Positions 8,083 through 14,669 of a DNA stretch of 14,669 nucleotides are shown here, piece by piece. Within the stretch, counting starts at the first letter, position 1. Each line of letters begins with the position of its first letter. Source of the stretch: Mycogone perniciosa (taxonomy: Eukaryota > Ascomycota > Sordariomycetes > Hypocreales > Hypocreaceae); assembly GCA_025331125.1 (NCBI GenBank), contig JAOALB010000342.1, positions 1 through 14,669 of the forward strand, in the 5' to 3' direction. The notes under the pieces are model-generated. The model saw nothing but the letters and a program-made list of their open reading frames with translations. It did not search any database and had not been told where the DNA came from. A program made the position numbers and the translations under genes.

Positions 8083-10516
8083 TCATTCCTTTCCAAGTGC
8101 CAACAGCAAGCCGAACGCCTTATGCGCGAAACCACCGTCTTTGGAGGTAGACTTCAAGCTAGAACCAGCAGAGCTGGTCTCCTTCGGCTTTCTGAACACG
8201 CACTCCCCTTTGCCCCAAATTGCATTAGCGACAGAAGCCCAGGTCGACTCAGGCTTAGCAAGCGACTCAGCTGTGTAGAACAAGCGGCAGTCTGCAGCCT
8301 GGTAGACAAAGTGAGTTGGGGTCTGATCATCTTCAGGAGTAAAGGCATTTCTGAAGTTGACACCTCCTTTTGGGAGCCTGATTGGCATGTTGGCAAGTGC
8401 AACAGGTACGGATTGATTGAGCTTGGCAAGCTCGTCGTCTTTGAAGATAGGCTTGCCAGCCCTGGAGGCGTTGGTGATGAGTTCACGTGCACCGTCGTAG
8501 ATCTGGGAGATGTCCTCTAGGCCAAGAAATTGACTTCCCTTTACACCGCCCATGGACTGCATAGGCCCAGGTTGAGGTCGACCACCAATGGTAACAACGC
8601 GAACGCCGTAGGGAATCATGGCGTTGGTAAATATTGTGCAAGATGAAGAGCATCGGCCGTCAGTGAGCTAGGGGTTTCGTGAGTGGGTGATAATCCAAAA
8701 GTAAATATATGGGCAAGGATAAAGATAAGCCACTTACAATAATAATATTCTCAGGAGCAAAGGGCGGCTTAGTACCATTGAGCTTTCCTCCAAGGCCATA
8801 AATGTTAATAGGACTGTTAACAGGGTCTGTCCGGGTAAAGTTATTGATGGCTACAACTGCAGTCGAAGGGACACCGAGCGCATCAAATGGGCCCTCAAAT
8901 TTACTTAGAGAGGAGAACCCTGTCTTTTGGTCTGGCTGGACAAGAGCAGGGAGGAAGAAGCCGCTGCTTTCAATACCTGCATCAGTATAATTGTCCTGCG
9001 CATTGAAAGTACGAAGAACGAATTGCGTCGCCTCGGTAGAGCGAAATCGGCTTGCTGAAAATATGCTCATGTTAGGGAAGAAAATGCTGAGCAATGCAAA
9101 GTTGGAGTCGATGACACCACCCCCGTTGCCAGTAAGATCAATGATTATCTTCTTCATACCCGATGCAGTAGCGTTGTTGACGAATTCCTGGGCCTCAAGA
9201 GCAAAGTTTGCTGTAGCATTGGGTGGGAGAGTACCGTCGAGCATAGGGCCTGCTGTCAGGAATGTCGGGACTGCCAGGACGGCAACATCCTCCAAGCCGG
9301 CATTAGTAGGAAGATACCCGACCAACAGGTTAAATGGATCTCTGACGACTGGGTTTGGATAATTCTCTGGTGCTTTGAGGGGTGTTGTGGTTGTGGTTTC
9401 GGTGGATTCATCAGAACGCCCAGATAAGGCTTTAGGCGCAGCTTGTTGAGGCGCACAGGCTGCTTGCCAAAGCTCTTCACCACTGGTGAAGTTGAATGTT
9501 CCAAGCGCGGTCGAGGCGATAGCCATGAGTGGGATGTGATTTTTTGTCCCATTAGCGTATGTCAAGTTGAACGAGTGAACTCCTGGGAAAGCAGAAAAGC
9601 TAGTCAACGCCCCAGTCTGTTGTTGGCCCTGGCCATCTATGGGGACGTTTGCGAACATGCTGTTATACCGAGCGTCAGGGTCCTGGAAACCCTGATTTGA
9701 AGAGAGTTGTTCTATGTATGCTTCCGCGCCCGCTCCATTAATCAATGCCACGGATGATATATTCTTCGCACCATGCGACAAGGCGATGCCGTCCGCTATA
9801 TTCATTACTGAGTCAGACTTCCAGCTTCAAATTTGTACCATGTTGCAAAAGGTGGACGGAAAGGTACGAACCCAGCGTATGAAGCTTAGGAATGGCGACT
9901 CCATCGCTAGAAATGGAAACAAGAGAGGTCGCGATCCCGAAGTTTATAGCAGAGATGGAACAAGGGGCGATACTGAAGTGGCCATCATTTGCTGCACTGA
10001 TGAGGTTGAATAAATCCAGATCGAAATCGTACTGAGATTTGTATAGGCTTGCAGCAGCTCGGCCGCGAATAGCTGCAAGGCCACCTTGGATGTCTACTGC
10101 TGGAGAAAGATAGCTTGGGGGGGGATCTGAGCTCGATGTTAGAGACGGAAATATCCAGGACAGTGAATAGTAGAACAAATGCTAAAAAATGACTTACTCT
10201 TCAGAATCTCGATGGTCGACTGCCATTGTACGTACTTGGCATACTCATCGACGAATTTCGTAGCCAGATCAGGTTTAAATGGCATCGTCTCTAAACATGC
10301 AACTCCAAGTTCGCTAGCGAAGGCAAGGGCTGGTTTGCGGTCAACAAGAGAATTTCCTATAACAAGCTAAAAACATTTGGCTCGATTGGAAAACTCACTG
10401 CCATTTGCAGCAAGCTCCGCTATCTTTGCGCAGGGCTCAGTAGCTGCGTGTGCTCCCAGTACCACAGCCGCCAAGGCTAGGGCAGTAGAGGATATAGAGG
10501 GAATTCGAGAAGACAT
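8083..10516 (-). CDS. Secreted S41-family serine peptidase (CPAF/UstP-like)
   Basis: Five exons on the minus strand: 10399-10516, 10198-10356, 9872-10126, 8738-9795 and 8083-8667. They keep one frame and encode 724 aa. Introns are 42, 71, 76 and 70 nt, all GT-AG. The ATG at 10516 gives a signal peptide cut after residue 24 (VVLGAHA, then ATEPCAKIAELA); an in-frame ATG at 10567 would put extra residues in front of it. NDGHFSIAP (H142) fits the catalytic histidine of CPAF-type S41 enzymes. KKIIIDLTGNGGG (about 393-404) is the family's glycine-rich core strand. DGRCSSSC (533-540) carries the probable catalytic serine, S537 or S538, and is restored exactly by the last intron. There are many NxS/T glycosylation sites and a Thr-rich linker near 307-315. 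This is the fungal S41 type to which UstP of the ustiloxin cluster belongs, but no precursor or tailoring gene lies nearby. It is probably an extracellular protease; the substrate is unknown. The exon 3/4 acceptor has an alternative that would add four residues. Confidence 0.9.
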
Positions 10517-10626
10517 TGCAAGACATGAAAGAAAAGAGGAAGCACAAAGACTCGGTGACTGAGGCAATGAGGATAGAAATGGATGAGATGGATGTAATGG
10601 GTTGCTGAAGGTATTAGAGGACGATG

Positions 10627-10646
10627 ATGGTTTTAAGTAAAACCAT
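10627..10646. promoter_or_regulatory. Perfect 20-bp inverted repeat in divergent promoter
   Basis: ATGGTTTTA-AG-TAAAACCAT: nine-base arms around two bases, about 110 bp upstream of the S41 start codon. Its centre is 75 bp from that of a second perfect 20-bp inverted repeat at 10702-10721. A dimeric regulator site is possible; no known factor consensus is matched. Confidence 0.4.
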
Positions 10647-10684
10647 TCCTAATGTTTAGCTTCACAATTTCCCGAAACATATAG

Positions 10685-10689
10685 CCAAT
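10685..10689 (+). promoter_or_regulatory. CCAAT box
   Basis: CCAAT within ATAGCCAATTTAGG, lying between the two inverted repeats of the divergent S41/SUR7 promoter region. CCAAT is the binding site of the HAP complex in filamentous fungi. The match is only five bases, but its position in a shared promoter is suitable. Confidence 0.35.
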
Positions 10690-10701
10690 TTAGGTTTGGG
10701 T

Positions 10702-10721
10702 AGCTTGTCATGCGACAAGCT
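10702..10721. promoter_or_regulatory. Second perfect 20-bp inverted repeat
   Basis: AGCTTGTC-ATGC-GACAAGCT: eight-base arms around a four-base loop, between the S41 and SUR7 genes. Its arms differ in sequence from those of the repeat at 10627-10646, so if both are bound, different proteins are likely. Confidence 0.4.
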
Positions 10722-10748
10722 GCATCTACGGCCCGAAGGTACTAATGG

Positions 10749-10805
10749 ATCCTTCCTTGACCAATCCTTCCTTGGTGCACATAGTATGTATCGTATCCTT
10801 TCTTG
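10749..10805 (+). repeat. Three direct copies of ATCCTTYCTTG
   Basis: ATCCTTCCTTG occurs at 10749-10759 and 10764-10774, and ATCCTTTCTTG (one mismatch) at 10795-10805. The last two copies are also followed by GTG. They lie about 365-420 bp upstream of the SUR7-type ATG in the divergent promoter region. Repeated short sites like this often mark transcription-factor binding, but no known consensus is recognised. Confidence 0.45.
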
Positions 10806-11169
10806 GTGGATTCAAAGCCCCTGCTCGCAGAGTGGCAGTGAGCTGCCCACGTTGCCGAACTACGCCCAACTTATCAAAATCCAACCTCTGTTAGGCACTC
10901 ACCGTCTACTTCGTACTCGTAATTCTTGACTAACAATGCCATTCTCTGCACTAGGGTCCCGCAATAGGATTCAATACCCGCGCTAGCACTCCTAGTAGAG
11001 GCTGATTGACCAGCCCTCGACTGCTGATTGCTAAATTTATACTCCGTTTTTCTTGGTTTATTTTAGGTGTTTTCATTTAGCTTATTATGCTGCATAGCCC
11101 ACATTCTACGCTTCTATGCAATTCCGATTCTTTGCATTATCTCTGTTCTTTTCATCTCTCCGCTGGAAC

Positions 11170-12252
11170 ATGGCGAAATTTACTCCCGCCGGGTGCGTAG
11201 GGCTTTCATACCTACTGACAATTGGGTCACTGGTTGCAATTATATTCGTGGGCATTGGTTCGACCATTAAAGACTCTTCCACTGCACGCGAGATATTTTT
11301 CATAAGAGTACGTTGCACGCTGACTCAGCTTCTGTTACTCATCTCCGAAACACACAATATTCTAACTACCCTCCAGGCTGATCTCTCCAACGTCAGCTCT
11401 ACTGAAACAACCTCCTTTAGCGACCAACTTCTAAACTTCACCTCGAATGTCATCGATGGCAATGTTGCTTCTAAAGAACTTGCTGCAGCCCTTGAAAAGG
11501 CTGAGGAGTTCTCTGAATTACGGGATTTCTATGACATTGGTCTCCTAAGTTACTGTGCGGGAGATACCAAGGACAGTGCTTTCAGTGTGGACTTCTGCAG
11601 TTCCCCGAAGGCAGGTTTCTGGTTCAATCCGGTCGAAATCTGGCATTTGAACGGCACTGGCATAAATGATTTGCTTCCACCGCGCCTCCAGAACCAGCTG
11701 CAGACTTGTCAAAGGCTCTCTTACTGGATGTTCATTGCGTATGCTCTTGGGTTCGCTGCTACTTGCATCGAGCTCCTTATCGGGCTGACAGCTACCTTCA
11801 GTCGGCTGGGAAGTATTGTGACGACTATCGTGTCGGTCGTACGTCTCTGATGATTATTCCAAAAAAGAAGGTTCAGATGAGGTTTGCTAATGCAAATCCA
11901 ACAGGTATCGAGTATCTTCCTCCTCGCCGCCTCTATAACGTCCACATCCCTTTTTGTAATCCTAGTCGGCGTCATTAACACCTCCCTTGGACCATATGGC
12001 ATCCACGCTTACCTGGGTTGGCGTATTCTCGTCGCATCCTGGTTTTCTGTCGTTCTGTCCAATGCTAGCATGGCCTTATGGCTATTCAGTTCCAGCTGCT
12101 GGTCAGGTCGTAGCGAACATCGCCATGCTACCAATAAGGGCAATTACGAACAAGTCAGTCCTACTGGTGCCGGTGCATATCGAGACCCAAAAGTATCAAA
12201 TCGTTCCAGTGGGCCTAGCATGACTGCGTACGAGCCGTACCGCCATGAATAG
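11170..12252 (+). CDS. SUR7/PalI-family four-helix membrane protein
   Basis: Three exons, 11170-11307, 11377-11838 and 11905-12252, encode 315 aa. I chose the ATG at 11170 because it has A at -3 and G at +4 and opens directly into the first helix (MAKFTPAGCVGLSYLLTIGS). An in-frame ATG at 11116 has T at -3 and would add 18 residues. Introns are 69 nt (GTACGT...CTCCAG, branch CTAAC) and 66 nt (GTACGT...AACAG). Helices lie near residues 9-31, 163-186, 201-224 and 241-264. The large outer loop has N-glycosylation sites and the claudin-like pair C106 and C120 in DIGLLSYCAG...DFC, where the usual GLW tryptophan is leucine. The tail from about 265 is Ser/Gly/Tyr-rich and presumably cytoplasmic. SUR7 proteins organise eisosome/MCC membrane domains and PalI proteins take part in pH sensing; which role applies here cannot be told. 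It is divergent from the S41 gene. Confidence 0.88.
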
Positions 12253-12419
12253 GTGCATACACCTCACTAACTTGTATGTTTCCCGCCCTATCGATCGTCC
12301 CTGGATGAGAATTGTATGGTTGAAGGCGTATTAGGGTTGGGATATGAGAGGGTCATTATTTTTTGTCATTCCATATTGTCTGTCTATCTCTTACCTAGGT
12401 AACTTGGGTTTCATACTCC

Positions 12420-12437
12420 ATGAACAAAAATGTTCAT
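12420..12437. repeat. Hairpin in the SUR7 3' flank
   Basis: ATGAACA-AAAA-TGTTCAT, seven-base arms with a four-A loop, about 170 bp past the SUR7 stop and at the end of the convergent coding remnant. It could be an RNA 3'-end structure or a chance event. Confidence 0.35.
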
Positions 12438-12991
12438 TCATGCCCTCGTTGCTTCATTTACAACGTAGTAGATGAGCCCCTGGTAGTCCAAAGGCTTCTT
12501 GAACTTGGGCGCAAATTGCCCAGCCCTCCACTATATCTTCCACGAATGTCTTTATAGATTTCCTCCTCGTTTTATTGCTGCATTGTTCTGCACTGTTTCT
12601 GGACGAATATACGGCTGGATCCTAACACATCTTACAATTAGCCCTGTACTTCTTAGAAATTGTGTACCTCTAATTAGTGAGCTTACAGAGAACTAAATCA
12701 AGTGATCTATTTAAATTGCTATCACGAACATACAGAGCCACTGTACCCGTGGACTGCAAATACTACCCCTCGGCAGGCGTCTTAACTAATAGATGTTCAG
12801 TCATTTTTATTCAGCGTAATTATTAAAATCGGAATATTATTCTTCACCATATACTTCTCGGCAACCTGGCACGCGAACCGGCCCCTGCTTTCTGTATTCG
12901 TTGCCAGCTTGGCACCAAGGGTATCGCCGCCATATACCAGCCTAAGCCATATTAATTCAGTCACAACCCTGGTATTGGGCTGAGATTGGTT
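12438..12991 (-). pseudogene. Unassigned coding remnants convergent with SUR7 gene
   Basis: Three minus-strand frames look like protein but do not join cleanly. At 12797-12991 a 64-codon frame contains LVYGGDTLGAKLATNTESRG and RFACQVAEKYMVKN before a stop. At 12454-12621 a 55-codon frame contains KTFVEDIVEGWA. At 12438-12530 a 30-codon frame shifted by one base reads FAPKFKKPLDYQGLIYYVVN, then EATRA and a stop, and is directly preceded by TATAG, which could be a splice acceptor. Between the first and second frames all three registers contain stops. There is no start codon context. The order and the convincing residue mix suggest the 3' part of one gene whose 5' part would lie towards, or be lost in, the AT-rich block. 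I do not recognise the family. Confidence 0.4.
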
Positions 12992-13370
12992 TTAAATAAA
13001 GGCTAGGTATTTGTTATTCCCTTAACTACTATTTTTCCTTGGTAAATTTGCAGGCGCTAAATGGTTGCACTTAATACCTACTAATAATAAACTATATAGC
13101 TAATAGATAAAGTAACAGTAAAAGGCAAAGAAAAAAGTTTATTTAATAAGAGAAAACTAATATAGTACTATATAATTAACCTTTAATAGTATTAAAGTTA
13201 AAGAAAAAGGCAATTATAATAGTTTATTTAAGGGTATCTTTAATTTTTTTATAGAATAGGTGTAATTATTGTTATTTCAAAGTTTAGTATAAATATAGTA
13301 TATAAATTAAATTTATAAAATAATTAAAAATTAAACTTTTAATAAAATATTAAGGAATATACTGGTATAT

Positions 13371-13442
13371 AATAAATAGGCTTTAATAAATAAAGGTTAT
13401 AGAATAAATAGGCTTTAATAAATAAAGGTTATAGAATAAATA
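13371..13442. repeat. 32-bp tandem repeat, 2.25 copies
   Basis: The unit AATAAATAGGCTTTAATAAA continues as TAAAGGTTATAG to make 32 bp. Identical copies lie at 13371-13402 and 13403-13434, followed by the first eight bases of a third. Perfect identity inside a heavily decayed block suggests that the duplication is younger than the mutation of the block. Confidence 0.85.
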
Positions 13443-13925
13443 TCTTTTTTATATTTATAAATATTATACCTTTTATATATTTATTTATTGCAATTTATAA
13501 TTCTTTAATTTATCATTATGAACGATAAGTTTAATACTAGTTTTCTTTTGATATTTAACGAAAATAATAAATACTATTAAACTTTAAGTAAATTAAAAAT
13601 AAATAAACTTTACGACTATTAAGAAAGTAACAATTTAATATTTATTAATAGGTCCTTTAAAGACTAACTAAAAGGAAGTTGCCTTTTAATTAAATATAAA
13701 ATTTATAAACTACCTTTAAAATTAAGCTATTTAATTAATATATAAATAGTTTTTGTTTTAATTAAGGTTATTTTTATTATAAAAAAGGGGAAAGTATAGG
13801 ATTTTATATAATATTATAATATTAAAATATGAAATTAAAACTAAATTACTATTTAAAATTATCCCTTTTAATATATTAAATAATTATTTCCCTTTATATT
13901 TTCTTGTATAGCTTTTTAAGCTCGT

Positions 13926-13988
13926 TTATTATTATTATTATAAGTAGTAATAATAGTATGTTTATTTCCTTATTATTATTATTATTTT
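13926..13988. repeat. TTA/ATT trinucleotide-rich tract
   Basis: Two runs of TTATTATTATTA type, separated by a TAAGTAGTAATAATAG segment, in the AT-rich block. This is simple-sequence DNA without further content. Confidence 0.6.
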
Positions 13989-14012
13989 AATTTTATATAG
14001 CTTTTTATATAC

Positions 14013-14048
14013 TTTTTTATATTGTTTTTTATATTGTTTTTTATATTG
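14013..14048. repeat. 12-bp tandem repeat, three copies
   Basis: TTTTTTATATTG is present three times in perfect tandem (14013-14024, 14025-14036, 14037-14048), followed by a degenerate fourth, TGATTTATATAG. It is replication-slippage type DNA in the AT-rich block. Confidence 0.8.
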
Positions 14049-14483
14049 TGATTTATATAGTTCTTTATATAAGTTTAACTAGTTTAATGTTATAATTTAT
14101 ATTATAAGAAGGCTTAAATTAAATATTAATAAAACTTTTATTTTTACCTTTTTGAATGTATTTTAATATTTAACTCAAGATTAATAGTTACGTAAAGGCT
14201 TATATAAAATAGAATTATTATAATTAAATAAATATAATAAAGTAAAAGTATATAAAAATTTAAGTTTAAAAATAAAAGAAAGAAAATAAACTTTATTTTA
14301 TATATTATATAAATAATATTATATTTAAAGTAAAAGTTAATAGATTTATATATAAAATACATTTAATTCAATTTATACTTTTTAAAGATATATTAAAATC
14401 TTTATTGTAGGTTTTTATACTTAAAATTATCCTTTTTTTATATTATAGTTATTTTAATTATATATTAAATTAATTTAAGTTTT

Positions 14484-14500
14484 GTCGCGGAGCGCGGTAC
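14484..14500. other. GC-rich islet inside the AT-rich block
   Basis: GTCGCGGAGCGCGGTAC is a sharp GC island surrounded by nearly pure AT. It is rich in CpG and free of CpA, which is what survives when RIP removes cytosines only before A. Its GGAGCGCGG core also occurs in the hairpin at 5786-5794. Confidence 0.45.
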
Positions 14501-14598
14501 AGCTATATAGAGTATAGAGAGAAATAGGAATAAAGCTTAGTTCTAGTAATAAATATACTGTAATAGCCTCGCTATATATATATATAGCTAATATAAAG

Positions 14599-14669
14599 TG
14601 TGACGATCCGGGTTGATTCTCAAGGGATAAACCGAGGTTCGTGGGTTTATGTTGACAGAGAGGTCAGGG
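14599..14669. mobile_element. Possible 5' end of an LTR retrotransposon (partial)
   Basis: Normal base composition returns abruptly at TGTGACGATCCGGGTTGATT. Fungal Gypsy-type LTRs often start with TG and read TGTnACG at the edge, so this could be the first 71 bases of an LTR whose body lies outside the window. There is no second LTR, primer-binding site or coding part to confirm it. Confidence 0.3.

Larger units (their letters stand above)
13070..14480. repeat. Extremely AT-rich, RIP-like decayed repeat block
   Basis: About 1.4 kb made almost wholly of A and T, rich in TpA and with very few CpA or TpG steps, beginning abruptly after normal sequence. This is the signature that repeat-induced point mutation leaves on old transposons in ascomycetes. 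No gene is possible here: the open frame at 14144-14362 codes only for I, Y, F, K, L and N runs and is a composition artefact. The original element cannot be identified. Confidence 0.75.

Noticed and set aside
376..11047. Repeated CGGAGTA/TACTCCG 7-mers (376, 7523, 7887, 11040 regions)
   Set aside because: Four copies on both strands of a 14.7-kb window are only about twice the chance expectation, too weak for a claim.
8083..12252. Secondary-metabolite (ustiloxin-like) gene cluster
   Set aside because: Only the S41 protease resembles a cluster member; precursor, oxidase, transporter and regulator genes are absent from the window.
12499..12696. 65-codon plus-strand frame after the SUR7 gene
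   Set aside because: It lies opposite the minus-strand remnant and has an irregular composition and no recognisable feature.
14144..14362. 72-codon minus-strand frame in the AT-rich block
   Set aside because: It is composed almost only of I, Y, F, K, L and N, as expected from AT-rich DNA lacking chance stops in one frame.
1..14669. CRISPR array, prokaryotic operon or defence system
   Set aside because: No regularly spaced repeats. The spliced genes with fungal introns and signal peptides show eukaryotic nuclear DNA.

Overview
The window is a piece of a filamentous ascomycete nuclear genome, most likely Sordariomycetes and probably Hypocreales. The evidence is short GT-AG introns of about 42-76 nt with fungal branch sites, a GH3 beta-glucosidase close to Trichoderma Cel3A/BGL1, a fungal S41 protease with a CPAF-like layout, a SUR7/PalI protein, and a terminal AT-rich block that looks like the product of repeat-induced point mutation (RIP). 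The organism is inferred from gene type, not from any database match.

Layout. Bases 1-39 are pure C, most likely a sequencing or assembly artefact at a contig end. Bases 40-973 hold no gene I can support. A secreted GH3 beta-glucosidase lies on the minus strand (974-3307, three exons, 741 aa), with a TATA box at 3416-3422. From 3490 to 6148 there is no intact gene, but there are coding-like remains on the minus strand: an orphan fragment at 3491-3706, and a chain of open frames from an ATG at 5492 to a stop at 4385 that reads like a broken, weakly ankyrin-like gene. Next come a polytopic membrane protein of unknown function (6149-7318, minus, two exons, 375 aa) and a secreted S41-family peptidase (8083-10516, minus, five exons, 724 aa). 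A SUR7/PalI-type four-helix membrane protein follows on the plus strand (11170-12252, three exons, 315 aa). The S41 and SUR7 genes are divergent and share a promoter region of about 650 bp that carries two perfect 20-bp inverted repeats, a CCAAT box and three copies of an 11-bp direct repeat.

Downstream of the SUR7 gene, in convergent orientation, there are unassigned coding-like fragments on the minus strand (12438-12991). Base composition then changes abruptly: 13070-14480 is extremely AT-rich, poor in CpA/TpG and full of short tandem repeats. Normal composition returns near 14599 with a TGTGACGATCC sequence that resembles the 5' end of an LTR retrotransposon and runs off the window.

Function. 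The four intact genes do not form an evident pathway or secondary-metabolite cluster. Two encode secreted enzymes (cellobiose hydrolysis, proteolysis) and two encode membrane proteins, which is an ordinary mix next to a decayed, repeat-rich compartment. The least explained parts are the three sets of orphan coding fragments and the symmetrical elements in the divergent promoter.
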